DNA of 64,000 bases. It comes from Gemmatimonadota bacterium. Its GTDB lineage: Bacteria; Gemmatimonadota; Gemmatimonadetes; Gemmatimonadales; Gemmatimonadaceae. The stretch's first letter is position 1. Every line of letters begins with the position of its first letter. Below are positions 47,195-58,395 of the stretch, piece by piece. The stretch spans positions 806,001 to 870,000 of the forward strand of contig JADJRJ010000030.1 of the NCBI GenBank assembly GCA_016712265.1, read 5' to 3'. Both the position numbers and the translations under genes were made by a program. Below the pieces are notes generated by a model. The model worked only from the letters and a program-made list of their open reading frames with translations. It ran no database searches and was not told the origin of the DNA.

Positions 47195-48307
47195 TCAACG
47201 CCCGAAAAAGGCACGAACCGTGCCGACGACTTCGTCCAGCTGGGCGGAGGTCAATTCCGGGAAGATCGGGAGCGACAGTACCTCTCGCGCCGCCCGCTCG
47301 GACTCCGGGCACTGCCCCTCGCGGTACCCGAGGTAGGCGAAGCACGGCTGCAGGTGCAAGGGGAGCGGGTAGTAGATCGAGGACCCGATCCCGCGCTCCT
47401 TGAGGTAGGCCTGCAACTCGTCCCGCCGGGACACCCGGATCGTGTACTGGTTAAAGATCGATTCGTTGGCGGGGTCGACCCAAGGGGTCGTGATTTCCGG
47501 AATGTCAGCGAGGTTGGACGTGTAGTAAGCCGCATTGGCCCTCCGCCCGGCGCTCCAATGGGACAGATGGGGCAGTTTGGCGGCGAGCACGGCCGCCTGT
47601 AGGGCGTCGAGCCGGGAGTTGAATCCGACCTCGTCGTGGTAGTATGTGCGCGCCCCACCGTGCACCCGCAGGCGGCGGAGGCGTGTCGCGAGGGCATCAT
47701 CCTGGGTGACCATCATGCCCCCGTCGCCATAACCGCCCAGGTTCTTGGACGGAAAAAACGAAAACGTCCCGATCGTCGCCCCTTCCCCGGCCATGACCTT
47801 GCGACCGTCGATCATCCGCGACGCGCCAATCGTCTGCGCGGCGTCCTCGATCATGGGAAGGTTCGGCAACAGTCCGCGCACGGCCTCGATCGGCGCCATC
47901 TGGCCAAAGAGGTCCACGGGGATCACAGCCCGCGTGCGTGGGGTCACCGCAGCGGCGGCCGCTGCCGGGGCGATGTTGAACGAGCGGGGTTCGATGTCGA
48001 CGAACACCGGCGTTGCCCCCACGTTGTGGATCGTCCCCGCCGTGGCAAAGAAGGTGAACGGCGTGGTGATGACCTCGTCCCCACGCCCGATGTCCAGGGC
48101 GCGCAGCGCGAGCAGGATAGCATCGGTACCATTCGCACAACCGATCGCGTGCCGCGTGTGCGACATCTCGGCCACCATCCGTTCCAGCCGCTCGACCGGT
48201 TCGCCGAGGATAAACAGCTGGTCATCGATCACGCGCGTCACGGCCGCGATCATCTCGTCGCGAATGGTGGCGTGTTGAGCCTTGAGGTCGAGCAGCGGGA
48301 CGGGCAT
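47195..48307 (-). CDS. wbpE: DegT/DnrJ/EryC1/StrS aminotransferase (WbpE-like)
   Basis: The 370-residue PLP enzyme begins with VPLLDLKAQHATIRDEM and has ANGTDAILLALRALDIGRGD, TTPFTFFATAGTI, PVDLFGQMAPIEAV and the PLP-lysine block FSFFPSKNLGGYGDGGM (Lys near 186). It aminates a 3-keto sugar nucleotide. With wbpA, wbpB and wbpD in the same strand, it should form UDP-GlcNAc3NA from the 3-keto intermediate. Other sugar substrates remain possible. Confidence 0.87.
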   Translation of the reverse strand: MPVPLLDLKAQHATIRDEMIAAVTRVIDDQLFILGEPVERLERMVAEMSHTRHAIGCANGTDAILLALRALDIGRGDEVITTPFTFFATAGTIHNVGATPVFVDIEPRSFNIAPAAAAAAVTPRTRAVIPVDLFGQMAPIEAVRGLLPNLPMIEDAAQTIGASRMIDGRKVMAGEGATIGTFSFFPSKNLGGYGDGGMMVTQDDALATRLRRLRVHGGARTYYHDEVGFNSRLDALQAAVLAAKLPHLSHWSAGRRANAAYYTSNLADIPEITTPWVDPANESIFNQYTIRVSRRDELQAYLKERGIGSSIYYPLPLHLQPCFAYLGYREGQCPESERAAREVLSLPIFPELTSAQLDEVVGTVRAFFGR

Positions 48308-48340
48308 GGTAGCAAACTCCAGGAAACAGGGCGGCGGTGG

Positions 48341-49378
48341 TTACACCGTCGCCCGTAGCGGCAGGGGGACTTCGCGTCCGGTCTTGGCGGACTCGTAAAT
48401 CCCGAGAATGAGTTCAAGCGATTTGCGGCCGGCACGTCCGTCGGTGTCGGGCTGGGCCTCCCCACGGAGCACCGCCAGCACGTTGCGATAGTACCCCTCA
48501 TGGCCGTGGCCATAGACCGACGGCGGGGTGTAACTCGTGCTCTCGATCGCCTTGTCATCGTCGTCGTAATCGGCGAACTGCCAGGTCTCGACCTTGTTGA
48601 CGGCTGTGCCGGCAATCTTCACGGTGCCGGTCTCGCCCATGATCGTGATCGAACCCTCGAGGTTCTTCGGGTAGGTCAACATTGTCACCTCGATCACGCC
48701 CAGCGCGCCGTTCCGGAACTTCAGGACCGCGATCCCGGAATCCTCGGTCTCGATGCGACGCGCCAGGGTGGCGGTCTTGGCCATCACCGACTCCACCGGC
48801 CCGACGAGCCACTGGATGAGGTCGACGTAGTGCGAGGCCTGGTTCATGAACGCCCCGCCGTCGAACTCCCACGTGCCGCGCCACGGCGCCTGGTCGTAGT
48901 ACTCCTGCGGACGCGTCCATCGCACTGTCGTGTTCGCCATGTAGATGCGACCAAAACGTCCCTTGTCGATCGCACGCTTGAGAACCTGGATTGGTGGGTT
49001 GAGCCGGTTCTGCTTGACCACGAACAGCTGGACCCCCGCACGGTCGCACGCGTGCACGAGTTCATCCGCCGTGGTCAGCGAGATCGCCATCGGCTTCTCG
49101 CATACCACGTGCTTGCCGGCCCGGGCGACCTCGACCCCATGGTCCGGGTGCAGGCCGGACGGCGTGCAGACCGCGACCACGTCGAGCGGCGCCACCTCGA
49201 GCATCCTGGCCAGCGATGTGAACGCCGGGACTCCCAGGCGGGTGGCGGCCTCCTGCGCTCGCTCCTCGACCACGTCGCACACCGCCGTTAGTTCGAAACC
49301 CTCGATCTTGGCGATGGCATCGAAGTGATTGCGGCTGATGCGCCCACACCCGACCACCCCGATCCGGTACCGGTTCAT
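48341..49378 (-). CDS. wbpB: Gfo/Idh/MocA-family UDP-sugar 3-dehydrogenase (WbpB-like)
   Basis: The 345-residue oxidoreductase starts with GVVGCGRISRNHFDAI, the NAD-binding fold, and has HVVCEKPMAI (catalytic Lys of the EKP motif) and FVVKQNRLNPPIQVLK. FMNQASHYVDLIQWLVG is a block seen in WbpB/WlbA. It oxidises UDP-GlcNAcA at C3. It is coupled to wbpD by ATGA (49375-49378). Confidence 0.87.
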   Translation of the reverse strand: MNRYRIGVVGCGRISRNHFDAIAKIEGFELTAVCDVVEERAQEAATRLGVPAFTSLARMLEVAPLDVVAVCTPSGLHPDHGVEVARAGKHVVCEKPMAISLTTADELVHACDRAGVQLFVVKQNRLNPPIQVLKRAIDKGRFGRIYMANTTVRWTRPQEYYDQAPWRGTWEFDGGAFMNQASHYVDLIQWLVGPVESVMAKTATLARRIETEDSGIAVLKFRNGALGVIEVTMLTYPKNLEGSITIMGETGTVKIAGTAVNKVETWQFADYDDDDKAIESTSYTPPSVYGHGHEGYYRNVLAVLRGEAQPDTDGRAGRKSLELILGIYESAKTGREVPLPLRATV

Positions 49379-49970
49379 CGCTCTCCCTCCGGGGTCAACC
49401 GCTGTCCGTCCAGCCGATACCGCGACTCACACGTGCCACAGGTCAGGATGCGCGACGGCGCGTCGGCACCCGACACGGGCGCCGGCAAGCGCTCCCCACA
49501 GTGGCACGCCCACCCCACCTGGCGCGCCGGCACACCGATCACCAGCGCGTACGCCGGCACGTCTCGCGTGACCACCGCGCCTGCCCCAACGAATGCATAC
49601 CGCCCCAACTCCACGCCGGACACGATTGTTGCGTTCGCCCCGATGCTGGCGCCCCGACGGACGACCGTCGGGCGATACTCATGCTTGCGCGACACATGGG
49701 CGCGCGGGTTCACCACGTTGGTAAACACCATGGACGGCCCGCAAAACACGTCATCCTCGAGCTCCACCCCCTCGTAGACGGAGACGTTGTTCTGGATCTT
49801 CACGTTGTTGCCGATGCGCACCCGCGGCATCACCACCACGTTCTGCCCGAGGCTGCACCCTGCCCCGATCACCGCACCGGGATTCACGTGGCAGAAGTGC
49901 CAGATGCGCGTCCCGTCCCCGACCTCCGCGCCCTCATCGACGAACGCCGAGGGATGAATGAACGTCGCCG

Positions 49971-49974
<4 letters not shown>
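49375..49974 (-). CDS. wbpD: UDP-amino-sugar N-acetyltransferase (WbpD-like) with C-terminal zinc ribbon
   Basis: The 199-residue protein has hexapeptide repeats of a left-handed beta-helix (for example GAGCSLGQNVVVMPRVRIG and NNVKIQNNVSVYEGVELEDD), with the catalytic His region IWHFCHVNPGA. A tail of about 45 residues has CHCGERL and CGTCESRY, probably a zinc ribbon. It acetylates the 3-amino group made by WbpE. It starts the wbpD-B-E-A run and overlaps the carB stop as ATGA. Standard WbpD is about the same length without this cysteine tail. Confidence 0.85.
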
Positions 49975-53220
<3,246 letters not shown>

Positions 53221-53277
53221 GCCGGTGTGATCGCGGGGAAAACGTGATGAAAACGCGCAGGAGGAAAAGTAGCATCC

Positions 53278-54213
53278 TCACCCCCCGCGCACGTACGCGA
53301 GGTCCGCTCGAACCAGGCGCGCCACCATCTCTGGGAAGGACGTGGTCGCGCGCCATCCCAGCGCGCGAGCCGCCTCCGCTGGGTCGGCCAGGAGGCACCG
53401 GGGGTCCGCCGCGCGACGTAGACCCTCGTCGCTCCGTACATAGGCCCGGTAGTCGAGGCCTGCCGCAGCAAACGCGTGCTCGCAGAACTGGCGCACGCTG
53501 TGAGCGACGCCAGTGCCGATTACGTAGTCACCGGGCGACTCCATCGTCGCCATACGGACGAGGGCGGCCATGTACTCCGGGGCATATCCCCAGTCGCGTT
53601 GCGCCTCCAGGTCGCCGAGGGTCAACTCGCTGGCCCTTCCTGCTGCAATCGCGGCGACCCCCAGAGACACCTTTCGCCCCAGAAATCGCGGGTCTCGTCG
53701 CTCGCTCTCGTGGTTGTACAGAATCGCCGCCGAGAGGTGTCCCCCCGTCCGCGACCGAAGCTCGCGCAGTTGGTCGAGCGCCTCCGCTTTCCCGCGGCCA
53801 TACGGGGTGACCGGACAGAGGGGTGTGGACGCGTCCTGCGGCGACGCCGCTGCGCCACCGAAGACCTCGCTCGAACTCGCCAACACGAACCGGGCGCTCG
53901 GCGCGTGATGTTGCCAGGCTTCGAGCACGACCGCGGCGGCACGACGATGCGCCTCGACGACCCGTTCGGGCGCCTCGGCGCCCGCGACGAAGGACTCGGC
54001 GGCAAGGTGGAAGATGGCCCGGGGGGACGTGTGCGACACCACGACCTGCACCGCCCGCGCGTCGGTCACATCGGCGAGGTGCAGCACGGTCCCGGGCGGC
54101 ACCTCACGCGGCCGACGGGCAATCCCGTGCACCTCCCACCCGGCATCAAGGAGTTGGTTGGCGAGGTACCACCCGTCCTGCCCGGTGACGCCGGTGATCA
54201 GGGCGCAGGGCAT
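53278..54213 (-). CDS. GDP-mannose 4,6-dehydratase-like SDR enzyme
   Basis: ATG 54213 gives 311 residues beginning PCALITGVTGQDGWYLANQL, the GMD-type NAD fold. Further blocks are FHLAAESFV, LASSSEVFGG, PVTPYGRGKAEA (Tyr-x3-Lys, with Gly-Arg rather than the usual residues), LYNHESERRDPRFLGRKV and LGDLEAQRDWGYAPEYM, all characteristic of GMD. It should convert GDP-mannose to the 4-keto-6-deoxy form, a precursor of fucose, rhamnose or perosamine. It is somewhat shorter than typical GMD (about 340-370). The substrate remains to be shown. It lies just downstream of a terminator after rpmB. Confidence 0.82.
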   Translation of the reverse strand: MPCALITGVTGQDGWYLANQLLDAGWEVHGIARRPREVPPGTVLHLADVTDARAVQVVVSHTSPRAIFHLAAESFVAGAEAPERVVEAHRRAAAVVLEAWQHHAPSARFVLASSSEVFGGAAASPQDASTPLCPVTPYGRGKAEALDQLRELRSRTGGHLSAAILYNHESERRDPRFLGRKVSLGVAAIAAGRASELTLGDLEAQRDWGYAPEYMAALVRMATMESPGDYVIGTGVAHSVRQFCEHAFAAAGLDYRAYVRSDEGLRRAADPRCLLADPAEAARALGWRATTSFPEMVARLVRADLAYVRGG

Positions 54214-54226
54214 CCTGCCTAACACA

Positions 54227-54251
54227 AAGGGAGCGCCGACGGCGCTCCCTT
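54227..54251 (-). terminator. Hairpin terminator of the rpoA/rpmB operon
   Basis: The inverted repeat AAGGGAGCGCC / GGCGCTCCCTT (11 bp, 3-nt loop) lies between the rpmB stop (54278) and the GMD-like start (54213). Its end on the minus strand is followed by TGTGTT. It should end the ribosomal operon, though read-through into the next gene is possible. Confidence 0.7.
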
Positions 54252-54277
54252 GAGGGTGACGGGTGCGGAACGTCGGC

Positions 54278-54496
54278 TCACGCCACGCGTGCGGCCCGCG
54301 GTGCACGCTTGACCTTGCCAGCGGCCAGGCAGCGAGTACACACCTTCACCTTGATGATCTTGCCAGCGGACTCGATGCGCACGACCTGGAGGTTGGGCCT
54401 CCAGGTGCGGCGGACCTTGTTGTTGGCGTGCGAGACGTTGTTGCCGTACGTCACGCCCTTGCCGCAGGTATAGCAGCGGCTGCGATTGATCTGCAT
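54278..54496 (-). CDS. rpmB: 50S ribosomal protein L28
   Basis: The 72-residue protein has two CxxC pairs (CYTCGKG and CTRCLAAGK), which bind zinc in this family, and the block NNKVRRTWRPNLQVVRI seen in L28. It follows rplQ by a few bases, an unusual but not unknown position. It assembles into the large subunit. Confidence 0.95.
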   Translation of the reverse strand: MQINRSRCYTCGKGVTYGNNVSHANNKVRRTWRPNLQVVRIESAGKIIKVKVCTRCLAAGKVKRAPRAARVA

Positions 54497-54499
54497 GGG

Positions 54500-54856
54500 T
54501 TACCCTTCCACGAGCTCGATACGCGCCATCTCAGCGCCGTCACCCTTGCGGTGCCCGGTCTTGAGGATGCGCGTGTAGCCGCCGTTGCGCTTGAGGTACT
54601 TCGGGCCAATCTCCTGAAAGAGCTTGTCCGCGGTCTCGCGCTTGTGAATGTGACGCCCAGCCAGGCGACGATCGTGCAGCGTGCCAGACTTGGCCTTGGT
54701 GATGAGCTTCTCGACAAACGGGCGCAGTTCCTTGGCCTTGGCCTCGGTGGTCTCGATGGCGCCGTGTTCAATCAGCGAGGAGGCGAGGCCGCGCATCAGG
54801 GCGGTCTTCTGCTCCGAGGTGCGCCGGAGGGCTCGCCCGGCTTTGCGGTGACGCAT
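54500..54856 (-). CDS. rplQ: 50S ribosomal protein L17
   Basis: The 118-residue protein starts MRHRKAGRALRRTSEQK, the typical L17 start, and includes LRPFVEKLITKAKSG and RNGGYTRILKTGHRKGDGA. It sits next to rpoA as in most bacteria and binds 23S rRNA near the exit tunnel. Confidence 0.98.
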   Translation of the reverse strand: MRHRKAGRALRRTSEQKTALMRGLASSLIEHGAIETTEAKAKELRPFVEKLITKAKSGTLHDRRLAGRHIHKRETADKLFQEIGPKYLKRNGGYTRILKTGHRKGDGAEMARIELVEG

Positions 54857-54859
54857 GGT

Positions 54860-55933
54860 TTAGGGCTCCTCTTCGTCGTCAGGGGCGTTGGCGGCCGCGT
54901 GACTTGGGGCGGTGCCCCAATCGATAATGCGCACGCCGTCCCCGCCTTCTTCGTATCGCATGCCGAAGTTCAGGCCTTCCTTCTCCAGGAGATCGGCAAT
55001 CTCCTGGAGCGACTTCTTGCCGAAGTTCTTGACCTGCAGGATCTGGTTCTCGGTCTGCCGCACCAGGTCGCCCATGCTGCGGATGCTCGAGTTCTTGAGG
55101 GAGTTGACCGAACGCACGGACAACTCGAGTTCGTCGATCGGTTGCTTGAACAGCGCGGCGAGTCGTGCGCCATCGCTTCCAGCCTCACCACCGCCCAAGG
55201 ACAGCGGGGCCGAGGTATGGCTGCCGAACGAGACAAAGTACTGGAAGTGAGACTGCGCGAGGGCTGCGGCGTAGGACACCGCTTCCTCCGGCGAGATCGT
55301 GCCGTTGGTCTCGACGGTCAAGGTGAGTCGATCGTAGTCGGTGCGCTGTCCGACGCGGGTCTCCGCGACGGTGAAGTTGGCGCGGCGGACCGGGTTGTAG
55401 ATCGAATCGATGCGCACGAGGTCGATGGGGAGACCACGATCCACCGCGTGGCCATCCGATTCGACGTAGCCGCGCCCCTTGCGGACGTACAGCTCAATGC
55501 TGATGTCGCGGCGATCCTGCAGGGTGAGGATGTGGTGCGCGGCATTCACGACGCGAATGCCGCCCGTCTCGTGCGCATCGCCGGCCGTGACGGCACCGGC
55601 GCTCGACTTGGAGATGCGGAGCACGCCTTCCTCGACATCGTCGGCCATGGCCAGGACGAGGGTCTTGAGGTTGGCGATGATCTGGTGCACGTCCTCGACG
55701 ACCCCCTGGATCGTCTGGTGCTCGTGTACGACGCCGTCGATGCGGAAGCCCCAGACGGCGGCGCCGCGGAGGGACGACAGGAGCATCCGGCGCATCGCGT
55801 TCCCGAGGGTGTGACCATACCCCCGCTCGAGCGGCTGCAGGATGAACTCGGCCATGTTGGGGTTGTCGTCGCGCCGATGCACCTCCACGAGGTGCGGTCG
55901 GACGAGCCCCTTGATATCGATCGCTTGAGCCAT
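54860..55933 (-). CDS. rpoA: DNA-directed RNA polymerase subunit alpha
   Basis: The 357-residue protein has the N-terminal dimerisation domain (LQPLERGYGHTLGNAMRRML, near 29-48) and a C-terminal HhH domain (LELSVRSVNSLKNSSIRSM). It nucleates RNA polymerase assembly and contacts upstream promoter elements and activators. An acidic C-terminal tail (APDDEEEP) ends it. A 150-base spacer with hairpins separates it from rpsD. Confidence 0.98.
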   Translation of the reverse strand: MAQAIDIKGLVRPHLVEVHRRDDNPNMAEFILQPLERGYGHTLGNAMRRMLLSSLRGAAVWGFRIDGVVHEHQTIQGVVEDVHQIIANLKTLVLAMADDVEEGVLRISKSSAGAVTAGDAHETGGIRVVNAAHHILTLQDRRDISIELYVRKGRGYVESDGHAVDRGLPIDLVRIDSIYNPVRRANFTVAETRVGQRTDYDRLTLTVETNGTISPEEAVSYAAALAQSHFQYFVSFGSHTSAPLSLGGGEAGSDGARLAALFKQPIDELELSVRSVNSLKNSSIRSMGDLVRQTENQILQVKNFGKKSLQEIADLLEKEGLNFGMRYEEGGDGVRIIDWGTAPSHAAANAPDDEEEP

Positions 55934-56083
55934 GTTGGTGTGTTTCCTCGGATGGTCTCGCCGGCGGTCGCCGACGACGCCTCACCTCGCCCCTGACGCG
56001 CGGTGAGTTCGTATGGGAGTCAGGGTCCCGACCTTCACGCGGTCGGGCCGGGCGATCGTGGTACGATCCCCGGCTCGGCCGAC
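55934..56083 (-). other. rpsD-rpoA intergenic spacer with stem-loops
   Basis: This 150-base spacer is longer than the other junctions in the operon. It has two by-eye stems: CCCGACC/GGTCGGG (56027-56033 and 56041-56047) and GATCGT-GGT-ACGATC (56054-56068). Such structures near rpsD could be a binding site for S4, which autoregulates its operon in other bacteria, or an attenuator. I could not pick a promoter. Function is inference. Confidence 0.4.
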
Positions 56084-56716
56084 TTACTTCGAATACAACT
56101 CGACGACCAGCTGCTCCTGGGCCGCGATGGCGATGTTCGGGCGCGTCGGGCGCTCGAGCATGCGACCGCTGTACGAATCCCGGTCCACCGCCAACCACGA
56201 CGGCGAGCTGCCACGCGCGGAGTGCTCCATCGACTCCTTCACCCACACGTTCTCGCGCGACTTCCCGCGCACCTTGATCTCCTCGCCAGGGACCACGGCA
56301 TAACTCGGAATATCCACGGACTTCCCGTTGATCTCGATATGCCCATGCCGAATGAGCTGCCGGGCCGCCTTGCGGCTCGAGGCGAAGCCCATGCGATACA
56401 CCATGTTGTCGAGACGGCTTTCCAGTGCGGCGAGCAGGTTGTGCCCGGTAATGCCTGGCAGTTTCGCCACCTTCTCGAACGTGTTACGGAACTGCTGTTC
56501 GCTGACCCCGTAAATGCGCTTGATCTTCTGCTTCTCACGGAGCTGCTTGGAGTACTCAGAGGCCTTGCGGCGGCGCGCCTGCGCCTGGCCATGCTGGCCG
56601 GGGGCGTAGGGCCGGCGCTCGACCGGGCACTTCTCGGTGAAACATTTGGTGCCCTTGAGGAACAACTTGGTGCCTTCGCGGCGGCACTGACGGCAGCTGG
56701 GTCCGGTGTAACGCAT
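56084..56716 (-). CDS. rpsD: 30S ribosomal protein S4
   Basis: The 210-residue protein has an N-terminal Cys-rich zinc knuckle (CRQCRREG, then KCFTEKC) as in the C+ type S4, and an S4 RNA-binding domain (GFASSRKAARQLIRHGHIE). It nucleates 16S rRNA folding and, in several bacteria, represses its own operon. Position after rpsK is standard. Confidence 0.98.
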   Translation of the reverse strand: MRYTGPSCRQCRREGTKLFLKGTKCFTEKCPVERRPYAPGQHGQAQARRRKASEYSKQLREKQKIKRIYGVSEQQFRNTFEKVAKLPGITGHNLLAALESRLDNMVYRMGFASSRKAARQLIRHGHIEINGKSVDIPSYAVVPGEEIKVRGKSRENVWVKESMEHSARGSSPSWLAVDRDSYSGRMLERPTRPNIAIAAQEQLVVELYSK

Positions 56717-56719
56717 GGC

Positions 56720-57097
56720 TTAGACCCTCCGACGCTTGGGGGGACGGCAGCCGTTGTGCGGAATCGGGGTCACGTCCTTGATCGACTTGACCTGGAGGCC
56801 GGCGGCCGCGAGCGCCTGCACGGCCGACTCACGGCCCGAGCCGGGCCCCTGCACACGAACGTGCACGCGGCGCACACCGGCTGACAGGGCCTCGCGGGCG
56901 CACTGCTCGGCGGCGACCGTCGCCGCGAACGGCGTCGACTTCTTGGAGCCCTTGAACCCGGCCTTGCCCGAGGTCCCCCACGAGATGGCATTGCCATGCA
57001 CGTCGGTGATCGTGACAAGCGTATTGTTGAACGTGGCGTTGACGTGGGCGATTCCTTCCGCCTCCACGACGCGCTTGGTCTTCTTTCCCGTGGCCAT
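56720..57097 (-). CDS. rpsK: 30S ribosomal protein S11
   Basis: The 125-residue protein has the S11 blocks HVNATFNNTLVTITDVHGN, SWGTSGKAGFKGSKKSTPFA and QGPGSGRESAVQALAAAGL, and ends NGCRPPKRRRV, the family tail. It forms part of the platform where mRNA exits. It lies 3 nt before rpsD. Confidence 0.98.
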   Translation of the reverse strand: MATGKKTKRVVEAEGIAHVNATFNNTLVTITDVHGNAISWGTSGKAGFKGSKKSTPFAATVAAEQCAREALSAGVRRVHVRVQGPGSGRESAVQALAAAGLQVKSIKDVTPIPHNGCRPPKRRRV

Positions 57098-57098
57098 A

Positions 57099-57476
57099 CT
57101 ACTTCGTCACCTTCTTCTTGCCGGCGATGGCGCGACGCGGACCCTTCTTCGTGCGCGCGTTGGTGTGGGTGCGCTGACCGCGCACAGGAAGCCCGCGACG
57201 ATGACGGATCCCGCGATAGGACCCGATATCCATCAGTCGCTTGATGTTCATCGCGATCTCGGTGCGCAGGGCACCCTCCACGCGATGATCCTTCTCGATT
57301 GCCTGACGCAGCTTGTTGACGTCGGCCTCCGTCAGGTCGCGCACACGAAGGTCCGGGCTCACCCCCGCCCGCTCGCAGATGCGCTGCGCCGTCGTCCGGC
57401 CGATCCCGAAGATGTACGTCAACCCGATCTCGACGCGCTTCTCGCGCGGAAGGTCTACCCCTGAAATGCGTGCCAT
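57099..57476 (-). CDS. rpsM: 30S ribosomal protein S13
   Basis: The 125-residue protein starts MARISGVDLPREKRVEIGLT and has YIFGIGRTTAQRI and the basic tail RRGLPVRGQRTHTNARTKKG, the S13 signature. It contacts the tRNA and 50S at the head of the small subunit. It begins 1 nt after the rpmJ stop. Confidence 0.98.
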   Translation of the reverse strand: MARISGVDLPREKRVEIGLTYIFGIGRTTAQRICERAGVSPDLRVRDLTEADVNKLRQAIEKDHRVEGALRTEIAMNIKRLMDIGSYRGIRHRRGLPVRGQRTHTNARTKKGPRRAIAGKKKVTK

Positions 57477-57477
57477 A

Positions 57478-57594
57478 TCAGCCCTGCCGCTGCTTGTGCT
57501 TAGGGTTGCGCTTGCAAATAATGCGCGTCACCCCGGCACGCTTGACGACCTGACAATGCTCGCAAATGGGCTTCACGCTCGTTCGAACTTTCAC
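57478..57594 (-). CDS. rpmJ: 50S ribosomal protein L36 (38 residues)
   Basis: A short frame from GTG 57594 reads VKVRTSVKPICEHCQVVKRA and ends CKRNPKHKQRQG. This matches L36, including the zinc ligands C11, C14, C27 and H33 by my count. It is the first gene of the rpmJ-rpsM-rpsK-rpsD-rpoA run; infA, which often precedes it, is not here, and pyrF lies upstream. The start codon GTG is chosen for the normal 38-residue length. Confidence 0.96.
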   Translation of the reverse strand: MKVRTSVKPICEHCQVVKRAGVTRIICKRNPKHKQRQG

Positions 57595-57652
57595 CGTCAA
57601 CACTCCCGTGCGTCCCGCGGGTCAAACTGCCCTGAAAACGGCCAAGACCATC

Positions 57653-57681
57653 AAAGTACGGGGCTTAGGCCGTCCATGCAA
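57653..57681 (-). promoter_or_regulatory. Possible promoter for the rpmJ operon
   Basis: On the minus strand TTGCAT (57681-57676) and TACTTT (57658-57653) are separated by 17 bp, upstream of rpmJ. Each hexamer matches the sigma-70 consensus only in part, so this is a weak candidate, proposed because a new transcript ought to start between pyrF and rpmJ. Confidence 0.3.
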
Positions 57682-57705
57682 GGCGCGAACGCAGGAGATT
57701 TGACC

Positions 57706-58395
57706 TTATTCGAGCGCCGCGGTCACCCGCCGCATCGCGGCAACCGGGTCTGGTGACGCCGTCACCATCCGCCCAATCACCAGGTACGACGCCCCCGCGG
57801 CGGACGCGACCTCCGGCGTCATCACCCGCGCCTGATCGTGGGCCTCCCCCTCCGCAAACCGGATTCCTGGCACCAGCGGGTGGAGTCCCGGGGCTTTCGA
57901 CCGCACTGCAGCCAGCTCGTGTCCACTACACACAAGGCCATGGGCCCCCGCCCCCTGACACAGTACGGCCAAGCGCGCCACCTCCGCACCAACGTCCGCT
58001 ATCGGCCGGCCCCACGCCTCGCCAAGTCCGGCCGCGCTGAACGAGGTCAGGACCGTCACCCCCATCACCCGGCACTCACCCGCGGCTTGGACCGCCGCGC
58101 TCACCATGGCCGCACCACCGGATGCGTGTACCGTGAGCATGCTGGCTCCGGTCGCCACGGCGGATCGCACGGCCCCGGCGACCGTGTTCGGGATGTCATG
58201 GAACTTGAGATCCAAAAACACCTCATGGCCCAGTTCCCTGATTGCCCTCACCACGGCCGGGCCGGCGGCCGTGAACAGCTCACTTCCCACCTTGTAGAAC
58301 CGGCAGCTGTCACCCAGGCTCCGGACCAGCTGCAGGGCCTCGCTCGACGTCGAATAGTCGAGCGCGACGATCGGGACTGATTTCAATTGGGCCAT
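57706..58395 (-). CDS. pyrF: Orotidine 5'-phosphate decarboxylase
   Basis: The 229-residue TIM-barrel protein has VALDYS near the start, the catalytic DLKFHDIPNTVAGA block (near 61-74, with the Lys/Asp dyad) and PGIRFAEGEAHDQARVMTP near the C-terminal phosphate site. It forms UMP in pyrimidine synthesis. Its start overlaps the pyrD stop by 13 nt. Confidence 0.96.
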   Translation of the reverse strand: MAQLKSVPIVALDYSTSSEALQLVRSLGDSCRFYKVGSELFTAAGPAVVRAIRELGHEVFLDLKFHDIPNTVAGAVRSAVATGASMLTVHASGGAAMVSAAVQAAGECRVMGVTVLTSFSAAGLGEAWGRPIADVGAEVARLAVLCQGAGAHGLVCSGHELAAVRSKAPGLHPLVPGIRFAEGEAHDQARVMTPEVASAAGASYLVIGRMVTASPDPVAAMRRVTAALE

